From assembly GCF_019802045.1 (NCBI RefSeq), contig NZ_JAHVHU010000006.1:310001-374000 (forward strand): a stretch of 64,000 bases of DNA, read 5' to 3'. The DNA comes from Membranihabitans marinus (GTDB taxonomy: Bacteria > Bacteroidota > Bacteroidia > Chitinophagales > Saprospiraceae). Shown in pieces: positions 45,786 through 53,516 of this stretch. A program made the translations under genes and the position numbers. The notes under the pieces are model-generated. The model saw only the letters and a list, made by a program, of their open reading frames with translations, had not been told where the DNA came from and made no database searches. Every line of letters starts with the position of its first letter. Positions within the stretch are counted from its first letter, which is position 1.

Positions 45786-47149
45786 CAAAGGTCTTCTTCA
45801 TCAAAGCTTTCCAGCTTCGTCACCAAAGCCTTTAAAAATGTGCCCCCCAAATACCCGTCGATGACCCGATGGTCAAAGGACAGCGATAAGTACATTTTAT
45901 GACGGATACCGATATAATCCCCTTCGCTTGTTTCGATCACAGCAGGCTTTTTGACAATCGCTCCGGTGGCCAAAATAGCTACCTCCGGTTGATTAATGAT
46001 CGGTGTCCCTATCAGATTATCAAACGTTCCAATGTTTGTCAGAGTAAAAGTACCTTGTTGAATTTCGTCTGCGGTCAAGGTATTGTTTCGTGCGCGATTC
46101 ACCAGATCATTCGCAATGCGTGCGATCCCCATCAGATTGTACTGATCAGCATTTTTCACAACAGGAACGATCAAGGTATGATCCGGCAAGGCTGTAGCAA
46201 TCCCAATATTAATATATTTTTTTAAAACAACCTTGTTGTCTTCCACGGAAGCATTGAGGTAGGGGAACTCCCGAAGCAGACCAGCTAGGATATTGATAAA
46301 TATGGGTGTGTAGGTTAGCTTGATGCCATACTTTTCAAAGAAAATTGATTTATTCCGATTTCTCCATTTCACAATATCTGTCATATCGGCTTCAATTACT
46401 GATGTCACATGAGCTGCTGTGTCCCGGGAATGAACCATATGCCGTGCGATGGCATACCGCACTCTACTCATATTCACTACTTCCTCCAAATCCGCATTGA
46501 CAGAAGTTCGTACAGAATTATCCTTAAACACATTGACAAGATCTTGTGGTTCTTGGGACGTGGACCGCTGAACTGTGTTTTGCGATCGTTGATCCAGATA
46601 AGCCAACACATCCGATTTGGTTATTTTCCCTCCGGCACCAGTCCCCTGAATTTCACGAAGTTCCTCCAGTGAAACATCCTCTTTGCGTGCGATCGTGCGA
46701 ACCAACGGGGAATAGAATCGACCTTCTGAATCCGTCATTTTGGTTTCTAAATCAGCAATATCTTGTTCTTTTTCTGTCGCTTTCGGAGCTTCTTCGACGA
46801 CAGCTCCTGCATCTTTTGTGGTCCCGGCCGACGATTCAGCTTTTTCATGATCACCAGTCTGCATACCCGTCTCTATATTCAAAGAAGCCCGGTGCGTGTC
46901 CTGCTCATTATCGACCTCTATTTCTGCAATCACAGCCCCCACAGTGATTAGATCACCTTCCTTTACTTTCAATTCCATAATTCGACCGGTGACAGGGGAT
47001 GGTATTTCTGAATCGACTTTATCTGTAGCCACTTCAAGAATAATATCATCCTGCTCGATACGATCTCCCTCTTCCACCATCCATTTTAAGATAGTGGCTT
47101 CATGAATAGATTCGCCCATTTGAGGCATGAGTAATTTGTATGATGCCAT
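45785..47149 (-). CDS. 2-oxo acid dehydrogenase E2 (dihydrolipoyl acyltransferase)
   Basis: 454 residues. The lipoyl domain carries the modified Lys44 in EVATDKVDSEIPSP. The E1/E3-binding domain is at 145-186 (YSPLVRTIARKEDVSLEELR). The catalytic motif DHRVIDG holds His427 and Asp431. It transfers acyl groups to CoA in the core of a 2-oxo acid dehydrogenase complex. The branched-chain complex is the likeliest given the leucine genes nearby, but E1 and E3 are not in the window. Confidence 0.9.
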   Translation of the reverse strand: MASYKLLMPQMGESIHEATILKWMVEEGDRIEQDDIILEVATDKVDSEIPSPVTGRIMELKVKEGDLITVGAVIAEIEVDNEQDTHRASLNIETGMQTGDHEKAESSAGTTKDAGAVVEEAPKATEKEQDIADLETKMTDSEGRFYSPLVRTIARKEDVSLEELREIQGTGAGGKITKSDVLAYLDQRSQNTVQRSTSQEPQDLVNVFKDNSVRTSVNADLEEVVNMSRVRYAIARHMVHSRDTAAHVTSVIEADMTDIVKWRNRNKSIFFEKYGIKLTYTPIFINILAGLLREFPYLNASVEDNKVVLKKYINIGIATALPDHTLIVPVVKNADQYNLMGIARIANDLVNRARNNTLTADEIQQGTFTLTNIGTFDNLIGTPIINQPEVAILATGAIVKKPAVIETSEGDYIGIRHKMYLSLSFDHRVIDGYLGGTFLKALVTKLESFDEEDL

Positions 47150-47186
47150 GATTTATGTGCTTTTTCCGATCATAAAAGTACTGGAA

Positions 47187-48434
47187 TTATTGATCACTTA
47201 AAAATTTATATACCATGTACATCGCTTGATGGTAGGTATACTCTATGATTCCATGCCTCGAACTGCGGTAATTAAACCGTTCTACATTCATCACTGATCC
47301 ATCGCCAACAGCAACAAAAACCGTCCCCACTGGTTTCTCAGCAGACCCGCCCCCCGGTCCGGCAATTCCGGTTACTGCAATTCCTATGTCGGCATCAATG
47401 ACTCCTAAAAGTCCAGTCAACATTTCTTCCGCACACGGTCGACTGACGGCGCCATGATTTTGAATGGTTTCTTTACGGACCCCAAGAACTTGCGTTTTGA
47501 CCTCATTGGCATAGGATACGACCGAGCCTTTAAAATATCCAGAAGATCCCGCAACATGCGTGATCTGACTGGCGATATAACCACCCGTGCAGCTTTCTGC
47601 GGTGGCTAAAGTCAACTTCTGTTCCAGCATCATCTTTTGAATAATTTCATTCCATTGCCCCAGCTCTGAGGAGACAAAATGGGATCCCAGACGTTTTATA
47701 AGATCTTTCCGTACCTGATCAACCAGAGTACGATTTCGTACACCATCCGAATCTTGGGCGGTAAGTCGAAGACGAACACCGCCCAGGTAAGGCAGAAAAG
47801 AGATCCCCAGAAATGACGGCCAGTTGTGAAGTCCATCACCCAAAAGATCCACCACCGCAGTCTCTCCGATCCCGGCCGTAAACAAATGGGATTGCACGAC
47901 CGATCCGGAATTCCATGCTTCCACCTGCGGCCGGATGTGCTTCTGGAAAATATAGCGTAATTCTACAGGTACGCCGGGTGTAAAGTAAAAATGAGTCCCT
48001 TTCCTGGACATATGCATTCCGGGAGCGGTGCCTACTTCATTGGATAACACATCAGTCCCTTCCGGCAAATAAAATTGTTTCCGGTGTTGTTCGGACACCG
48101 ACTTTCCACGTGCAGCAAAATACTGTCGGATCTTCGCCTCTACCTCAGGAAACAATACCAGTGGTTTTTGAAAAAAGACCGACATCGCTTCCAGGGTTTT
48201 ATCATCCGCTGTAGGTCCGAGTCCGCCTGTCACGATGACAACCTGATGCTGATGCATCAATCGCGTCAGCGCTTCTACGATCACGGGAACGCTATCCCGC
48301 ACGGTTTCTTTAGCACCGATGCGCCAGCCCATATTATCCATCTGCTGACCAATCCAGACACTGTTGGTGTCCGTGATCTGACCGATTAACAACTCATCTC
48401 CGATCGTTAATATCGCCGCATTGTTTTCAGGCAT
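47187..48434 (-). CDS. cinA: CinA family protein (nicotinamide nucleotide amidase)
   Basis: 415 residues with both CinA domains. The N-terminal MoaB/MogA-like pyrophosphatase part begins AAILTIGDELLIGQITDTNS and has VTGGLGPTADDKT. The C-terminal PncC-type deamidase part has TAESCTGGYIASQITHVAGS and GIAGPGGGSAEKPVGTVF. It recycles NMN in NAD metabolism and clears damaged nucleotides. It overlaps the birA stop by 8 nt. Confidence 0.95.
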   Translation of the reverse strand: MPENNAAILTIGDELLIGQITDTNSVWIGQQMDNMGWRIGAKETVRDSVPVIVEALTRLMHQHQVVIVTGGLGPTADDKTLEAMSVFFQKPLVLFPEVEAKIRQYFAARGKSVSEQHRKQFYLPEGTDVLSNEVGTAPGMHMSRKGTHFYFTPGVPVELRYIFQKHIRPQVEAWNSGSVVQSHLFTAGIGETAVVDLLGDGLHNWPSFLGISFLPYLGGVRLRLTAQDSDGVRNRTLVDQVRKDLIKRLGSHFVSSELGQWNEIIQKMMLEQKLTLATAESCTGGYIASQITHVAGSSGYFKGSVVSYANEVKTQVLGVRKETIQNHGAVSRPCAEEMLTGLLGVIDADIGIAVTGIAGPGGGSAEKPVGTVFVAVGDGSVMNVERFNYRSSRHGIIEYTYHQAMYMVYKFLSDQ

Positions 48435-49176
48435 CCATTATAAATTTTATTTCCTTAAAGTCATATTTTTCAACCACACCGCCCACTTTAACCAACAAGT
48501 GACCACTGCCGAGGACATCATTTATTACACCTCGTTTGTAACTTTGATCTTTCAAATCATAAAAAGAAAAAGGTTCTTCATAGCCAAAAAGCATCATCAT
48601 ATAAAGTTCCTTAAGGCTCTTTCCATTCTCCAGAAGGTCATACAGCGTTCTAAATTTATCCAAGAGCTGTTGCCGAAGCGCAGGGACATCATAGTCCTGG
48701 CCGGTGACCGCCTTCAAAGAGGTGACCGGGTTCTCAACACCCGGAAAATCCATTTGGTTTACATTGAGCCCAAAACCTATGACAGAACTTCGGATGGCAG
48801 ATCCCATAAAGATGTTCCGGATGAGGACACCGGCAATTTTTTTGCGATTAACCAGTACATCATTCGGCCATTTTACAAACAGTTCGTTTTTATCGATGTA
48901 CGGGGTCAAAACTTCGACGCAGGTCAGCGAAGCTAAAAATTGCAACTTAAATGACTCTAAAACGTTTATAAAGTCAGGATATACTATGATGGACATCAAC
49001 ACATTCTCGCCCGGATGTGAGACCCAGGTACTGCCAATCTGTCCTACCCCGGCCGTTTGAAAATCGGCGGATATGGCAGTGAAAGGCTTTGGAGTGCTTT
49101 TTGATAGTAATTCCATGCAATATTTATTGGTACTTGGAATGGAATGAAAGTTCTGAAATTGATTTAAATCATCCAA
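48427..49176 (-). CDS. birA: Biotin-acetyl-CoA-carboxylase ligase
   Basis: 249 residues, catalytic and C-terminal domains only, without a DNA-binding domain, so not a repressor. The Lys motif KWPNDV is at 102-107 (FVKWPNDVLVNRKKIAGVLI). The biotinoyl-AMP loop, normally GRGRRGR-like, reads GVGQIGS at 43-49, with the conserved arginines replaced. The start is TTG at 49176, the only codon that keeps the HSIPSTNKY substrate segment. It would biotinylate carboxylases such as the one whose beta subunit is at 39466. First gene of a five-gene operon. Confidence 0.88.
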   Translation of the reverse strand: MDDLNQFQNFHSIPSTNKYCMELLSKSTPKPFTAISADFQTAGVGQIGSTWVSHPGENVLMSIIVYPDFINVLESFKLQFLASLTCVEVLTPYIDKNELFVKWPNDVLVNRKKIAGVLIRNIFMGSAIRSSVIGFGLNVNQMDFPGVENPVTSLKAVTGQDYDVPALRQQLLDKFRTLYDLLENGKSLKELYMMMLFGYEEPFSFYDLKDQSYKRGVINDVLGSGHLLVKVGGVVEKYDFKEIKFIMDA

Positions 49177-49191
49177 TAATCTGTAGATTTG
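49159..49191 (+). promoter_or_regulatory. Candidate promoter for rsfS-ftsH
   Basis: TAGATTTG (49184-49191) fits TAnnTTTG, with TTG at 49159-49161 upstream. The 22-nt spacer is slightly longer than usual. It lies 26 nt before the rsfS start and overlaps the 5' end of birA. Confidence 0.35.
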
Positions 49192-49217
49192 TATTTTGAA
49201 AATAAAAAGCGAGAAAT

Positions 49218-49601
49218 TTGCAAGCGAAGTTAAGAGAAAAGGTAGAATATCAACGCGAAGAGTTGAATAACTTTATCGTTGACAGCCTTCAGGACAGCAA
49301 AGCAAAAGATATAGTAAAATTTGATCTGAGAAACCTTCAGACCCCTCCCACGGACTTTTTCATTATCTGTGAAGCAGACTCCGTGACCCATGTCAAAGCG
49401 ATCGCGGAACATGTGGAAAAAGACCTTAAGGTAGACTTTCATCTCTTGCCCGCCAATACGGATGGGAAAAACAATGCCACATGGATTGCATTGGATTATT
49501 TTACGACTATAGTGCATGTGTTTCTTCGGGAAACGCGTGAATTTTATAACCTGGAGGGGTTGTGGCGTGATGCTGCAATCACTGAATACGACAATGAATA
49601 A
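49218..49601 (+). CDS. rsfS: Ribosomal silencing factor RsfS
   Basis: 127 residues. Family phrases are DSLQDSKAKDIVKFDLRNLQ, TDFFIICEADSVTHVKAIAE and the ending TTIVHVFLRETREFYNLEGL with LWRDA. RsfS binds ribosomal protein L14 and blocks subunit joining during starvation. The start codon is TTG; no ATG is available in frame. ftsH follows after 8 nt. Confidence 0.93.
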   Translation: MQAKLREKVEYQREELNNFIVDSLQDSKAKDIVKFDLRNLQTPPTDFFIICEADSVTHVKAIAEHVEKDLKVDFHLLPANTDGKNNATWIALDYFTTIVHVFLRETREFYNLEGLWRDAAITEYDNE

Positions 49602-49609
49602 AGATAAAA

Positions 49610-51619
49610 ATGGAAAACAACAATAAGCAAAAGAAAAAAAAGAAAGGTGGATTCAACATCTATTGGATCTATGGGATCTTTATTCTGGTAATTCTTATGA
49701 TTCAGCTTTTTGGCTACGGCATGGGATCCAATAAAGAAATCGACTACAAAAAATTTATTGAACTGGCTGACCAGAATGTAATCGAAAAACTCGTGGTCGT
49801 CAATCGTTCCGATGCCCGGGTTTACATCAAAAAATCAGCCTTGAATTCAAATGAATTTAAGGATATATCACAGGATGCTTTTGCATTGAATGAACCGTAC
49901 TACACCTTCAATATCGGGACCGTCGATGCGCTGGAAGGGCGGCTTGAAACCATCAATGAAAACCGCTCCCAGGGAGAAATGCTTTATCCGACATACAAGA
50001 CTGAGTACAGCTGGACCTCTGCCCTGACCTACATCATACCCATTATTTTAATCATTGCGATTTGGATCTTTATTATGCGACGGATGAGTGGCGGAGCAGG
50101 TGGCCCCGGCGCACAAATTTTTAACATCGGAAAATCCAAAGCAACCCTTTTTGACAAAAACACCCGGGTCAATGTGACCTTTGAAGATGTGGCCGGTCTT
50201 GATGAAGCCAAAGAAGAGGTCATGGAAGTCGTGGATTTCCTGAAAAATCCTAAAAAATACACCACATTGGGTGGTAAAATCCCCAAAGGAGTGCTCCTTG
50301 TAGGCCCTCCGGGTACGGGTAAGACCCTCCTGGCAAAGGCGGTAGCCGGAGAGGCCGAAGTGCCTTTCTTTACCATCAGTGGATCTGATTTTGTGGAGAT
50401 GTTCGTGGGGGTGGGAGCCTCCCGGGTCCGGGACTTGTTCAAACAAGCCCGGGAAAAAGCACCTTGCATCATCTTTATTGATGAGATAGATGCGATCGGA
50501 AGAACCAGAGGCCGTAACAGCATTCAGGGTGGTAACGATGAGCGAGAAAATACCCTGAACCAGTTGCTTGTCGAAATGGATGGGTTCTCCAGTGAAAAAG
50601 GGGTCATCCTCATGGCTGCAACCAACCGACCAGACGTACTCGACAGTGCATTGCTCCGACCGGGGCGATTCGACCGACAGATCGGTATCGACCGTCCTGA
50701 CTTGCACGGTCGGGAACAAATCTTCCGGGTTCATCTCCAGCACATTAAAAAACACTCCGACATTAGCTCTGAGGCTTTGGCAGAAATGACCCCTGGATTC
50801 GCAGGTGCTGAAATTGCCAACGTCTGCAATGAAGCAGCCCTGATCGCTGCCCGAAGAAACAAGAAGGCGGTGGACATGGAAGACTTTAACTATGCATTGG
50901 ATAAAGTCATCGGTGGTCTGGAAAAGAAAAACAAGCTCATCTCCCCGGGTGAAAAGAAAGTCATCGCCTACCACGAAGCAGGACATGCCATATGTGGGTG
51001 GTTCCTGGAACATGCATCGCCTTTGGTGAAGGTCACCATCGTCCCCCGTGGCATTGGCACCCTGGGATACGCCCAGTACCTGCCCAAAGAAGAATACATT
51101 ACCAGCACCGAGCAACTGCTAGACCGGATTTGTATGACCTTTGGTGGCCGGGCTGCAGAAACCATTATTTTCGGCCGTGTAAGTACCGGGGCCCAGAATG
51201 ACCTCGATCAAATCACCAAAATGGCCTATAGCATGATTGCTATTTATGGAATGAACGAAAATGTGGGCAATGTCTCTTTCCACGGCATGCAGAAGGATCA
51301 AATGAACAAACCATACAGTGAAGCGACGTCCTCCATGATCGATGAAGAGGTCCGCATCATGGTCAGAGAACAGTTCGAACGCGCCAAACAGTTGCTCACC
51401 GATAAAAAAGAAGAACTCGAAATACTTGCGCAGGCTTTGCTCGACAATGAAGTCATCGTCAAAAGCGACCTCGAACAACTCATCGGTCCACGCCCCTACC
51501 CCGAACCGGAAAGGGTGCGGCTCGGAACAAAACCAGACGTAGAGCCCAACGTTGAGTCCAATGAAGAAGTACCTGTAAACGAACCAGCTACAGAAGAAGG
51601 CAAAAGGGAAGAAATCTAA
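49610..51619 (+). CDS. ftsH: ATP-dependent zinc metalloprotease FtsH
   Basis: 669 residues. Two transmembrane helices (about 18-36 and 138-157) flank a short periplasmic domain. Walker A GPPGTGKT is at 232-239, Walker B IIFIDE at 287-292, and the zinc site HEAGH at 455-459. It degrades misfolded membrane proteins and regulatory proteins at the inner membrane as a hexamer. The acidic C-terminal tail ([18 protein letters not shown]) is longer than in E. coli. Second gene after rsfS, a common Bacteroidota pairing. Confidence 0.97.
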   Translation: MENNNKQKKKKKGGFNIYWIYGIFILVILMIQLFGYGMGSNKEIDYKKFIELADQNVIEKLVVVNRSDARVYIKKSALNSNEFKDISQDAFALNEPYYTFNIGTVDALEGRLETINENRSQGEMLYPTYKTEYSWTSALTYIIPIILIIAIWIFIMRRMSGGAGGPGAQIFNIGKSKATLFDKNTRVNVTFEDVAGLDEAKEEVMEVVDFLKNPKKYTTLGGKIPKGVLLVGPPGTGKTLLAKAVAGEAEVPFFTISGSDFVEMFVGVGASRVRDLFKQAREKAPCIIFIDEIDAIGRTRGRNSIQGGNDERENTLNQLLVEMDGFSSEKGVILMAATNRPDVLDSALLRPGRFDRQIGIDRPDLHGREQIFRVHLQHIKKHSDISSEALAEMTPGFAGAEIANVCNEAALIAARRNKKAVDMEDFNYALDKVIGGLEKKNKLISPGEKKVIAYHEAGHAICGWFLEHASPLVKVTIVPRGIGTLGYAQYLPKEEYITSTEQLLDRICMTFGGRAAETIIFGRVSTGAQNDLDQITKMAYSMIAIYGMNENVGNVSFHGMQKDQMNKPYSEATSSMIDEEVRIMVREQFERAKQLLTDKKEELEILAQALLDNEVIVKSDLEQLIGPRPYPEPERVRLGTKPDVEPNVESNEEVPVNEPATEEGKREEI

Positions 51620-51632
51620 AAAGTGGAACACA

Positions 51633-51701
51633 TTTTGCTGTGTTAGAGGTATATTCTGATTTATTGAATCAGACCATGTCTCACACAGCAAAACCATTTT
51701 T
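51633..51701 (+). terminator. Nested hairpin between ftsH and the next gene, probable terminator
   Basis: Outer arms TTTTGCTGTGT (51633-51643) and ACACAGCAAAA (51683-51693) are perfectly complementary over 11 bp and enclose a second hairpin TCTGATT/AATCAGA (51655-51661, 51667-51673). CCATTTTT follows, ending at the next start codon. It can act as the ftsH terminator or as a leader structure for the downstream gene. Confidence 0.6.
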
Positions 51702-52061
51702 ATGAAATTAATCCGGCAGAACGTTTTTCACATATTTACCGTGATCACCTTCTCCGGTTTACTTTTTCATAGCAGGGAAAGCACGGACACGCTTGGATGG
51801 GGCTTATTGTTTCTCCTGATCATGCTCAATGCTATATTTTTCATACTCAAAAAGCCCATATCAATGATCTCCTGGATCACTATTGTAGTGGGCATCCTGG
51901 GCATGATTATGTGCTTGCCTGAACTTTTGTCGGGAACCATAGACTATCTCAAAGGCACTTCCGACACGCAACTCCGGGATGCATGGACCTATCATCCGGC
52001 GTGGTACTTTACGACCACCATATTCTTTAGTTTCTTCCAGATTGTTAAGCTGATTAGATGA
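51702..52061 (+). CDS. Small four-helix membrane protein, unknown function
   Basis: 119 residues with about four hydrophobic segments (VFHIFTVITFSGLLFHS, LGWGLLFLLIMLNAIFFIL, MISWITIVVGILGMIMCLPE, TTTIFFSFFQIVKLI). No family recognised. The start codon lies right after the nested hairpin that follows ftsH. A 7-bp repeat phased with its TGA stop follows. Confidence 0.65.
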   Translation: MKLIRQNVFHIFTVITFSGLLFHSRESTDTLGWGLLFLLIMLNAIFFILKKPISMISWITIVVGILGMIMCLPELLSGTIDYLKGTSDTQLRDAWTYHPAWYFTTTIFFSFFQIVKLIR

Positions 52062-52144
52062 CCCACCATTAAGCTGGTTGATGGTGAACGGTTGATGGTT
52101 GATGGAGGGTAGATCATAGTACGTAGATTTTAGAACGTAGATTG
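52059..52144 (+). repeat. 7-bp repeats phased with the stop of the 119-residue gene
   Basis: Counting from the TGA at 52059, heptamers GATGGTG, AACGGTT, GATGGTT, GATGGAG begin at 52080 in phase with the stop. After a 2-nt shift come TAGATCA, TAGTACG, TAGATTT, TAGAACG, TAGATTG (52110-52144), the same TAGNNNN pattern seen after the rhomboid gene. Confidence 0.75.
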
Positions 52145-52246
52145 GTAATCCCAGTGATATAGATGCTCTTTAAATTTGACGGAATAAAAGGTGCATTTTG
52201 ATGGTTGATATAGGTTGATCCTTTTATCCACTTCTTTTGCGGGGTA

Positions 52247-52714
52247 TTATTTGAACCCGATTTCTGTGGTTCTCTTCCGGGTGGACAGAGCAAACTGGGT
52301 CCGGACGTGACCAAGATTTTCAATCTCAGATAGTTTATACAGGATAAACTCATTGAATCGATCCATATCCCGAACCAATATTTTCACCAAAAAGTCGGAT
52401 TCCCCAGTCGTATGGTAGCATTCCATCACCTCGGGAAAAGCAGTGATCCGGTCCACGAATGCATTTACCTCATCGAGGTTGTGAAGAGTCAGAGATATCT
52501 GCACAAAGGCCACCATTTTATAGCCCAGCTTAGCCTCATTCAACAGCGCGACATACCGATCGATGTACCCATGCTTTTCCAGCTTCTTAATGCGTTCAAA
52601 TACCGGTGTCGAAGACATTCCGACCTCACCTGCTATCTCTTTGATCGTCGTGCGTGCATTTCGCTGCAAAATCTCCATAATCTTTTGATCGAATTCATCG
52701 ATTTTGATATCCAT
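52247..52714 (-). CDS. Lrp/AsnC family transcriptional regulator
   Basis: 155 residues. The winged helix is at the N-terminus (DQKIMEILQRNARTTIKEIA, VGMSSTPVFERIKKLEKHGY) and the ligand-binding RAM domain follows (VAFVQISLTLHNLDEVNAFV, YHTTGESDFLVKILVRDMD). These proteins form octamers that sense amino acids and control amino-acid metabolism genes. Targets are not evident; the amino-acid catabolism genes in the window are candidates only by theme. Confidence 0.93.
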   Translation of the reverse strand: MDIKIDEFDQKIMEILQRNARTTIKEIAGEVGMSSTPVFERIKKLEKHGYIDRYVALLNEAKLGYKMVAFVQISLTLHNLDEVNAFVDRITAFPEVMECYHTTGESDFLVKILVRDMDRFNEFILYKLSEIENLGHVRTQFALSTRKRTTEIGFK

Positions 52715-52731
52715 AGAAAAGTTTTTATTCT

Positions 52732-52764
52732 TAGGTGTTAGGTGTTAGGTGTTAGGTGTTAGGT
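52732..52764. repeat. 7-bp TAGGTGT repeat in the leader of the Lrp/AsnC gene
   Basis: Four and a half perfect copies of TAGGTGT, 17 nt upstream of the regulator start. Unlike the other heptamer runs it is not next to a stop codon. The 802-nt spacer 52715-53516 contains no gene I can support. Confidence 0.85.
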
Positions 52765-52933
52765 CAAAAAAAACAACAACTATTGATCGCATTCATGTGG
52801 GTTCTAAGATATGGAATTTTTATTATTACGTTACTATGTATGGTATTATCAGCCCGCAGCGCTCTAGTGCACGGAATAATAAATAATGTATGTATAGGTA
52901 TTATCTCTGAGGCCTTTTACCTGCAAGGATTCT

Positions 52934-52948
52934 GACCCAGTCAGGGTC
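52934..52948. repeat. Short palindrome GACCC-AGTCA-GGGTC
   Basis: A 5-bp stem related to the palindrome at 34256, with similar flanking text (TGACCC...GGGTC followed by an ATTAGATT-like stretch). Confidence 0.5.
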
Positions 52949-53005
52949 GGATTAGATTGAACGCTGAGTCATTTTGAGATATATGAGGTATTATTATTTA
53001 TAATG

Positions 53006-53225
53006 ACTTATGAAACAGTCCACTACTGGTTCGTTTCATAAATATGCTTGAGTAATTTAATTGCGCTTCCAGATCCCTACGGGCTCACGAATCGCAAATT
53101 GAGCCAGGCGATTCGTGAGCCTGCCTGGCTATAATTTTTTGTCCATAATTACCGGCAGACAGGCGTGAAACGATCTGGAAGCGCCTAAATTACTGGTAAA
53201 AACTTATGAAACAGAGCACTAGTGA
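53006..53225. repeat. Nested palindromic (MITE-like) element with direct-repeat flanks
   Basis: The outer inverted repeat is GCGCTTCCAGATC (53063-53075) against GATCTGGAAGCGC (53172-53184), 13 bp perfect. Inside, GGCTCACGAATCGC (53082-53095) pairs perfectly with 53108-53121 over 14 bp. The loop AGCCAG pairs with CTGGCT downstream (53125-53130), a pseudoknot arrangement. ACTTATGAAACAG occurs as a direct repeat at 53006 and 53202. A degenerate relative is at 10806-10873. No transposase is encoded. Confidence 0.75.
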
Positions 53226-53350
53226 ACAGTTGGTTCATTAAAACGACGAGCTGATTACTGCAGCGCATCCCATCGATTGCATTTTTTCAAAATAAAAAAG
53301 ATTTAACAGATCTCTGAGATCCGTCAAATCTATGATTTCATCATCTCCTA

Positions 53351-53402
53351 AAATAAAAAAAGCCCCTTTCCAATCCCTCGTAAACGAGGGCGGAAAGAGG
53401 CC
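53351..53402 (-). terminator. Intrinsic terminator of the 1646-residue surface protein gene
   Basis: On the minus strand a long stem (GGCCTCTTTCCGCCCTCG, loop TTTA, CGAGGGATTGGAAAGGGGC) is followed by TTTTTTTATTT. It lies 115 nt after the stop codon at 53517. Confidence 0.85.
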
Positions 53403-53516
53403 ATCCCAAAAACCGATTTTATCAATCAATATCCTCGGTTCATTCAAAACATCAGTTACTCATGATCCAGACTGAATGTTCGGTAGAGGCGCAATACGAG
53501 ATTGCGTCGCTACGCA

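Noticed and set aside
53238-53447. 69-codon minus-strand frame
   Set aside because: It runs through the intrinsic terminator of the 1646-residue gene and has no protein-like features.
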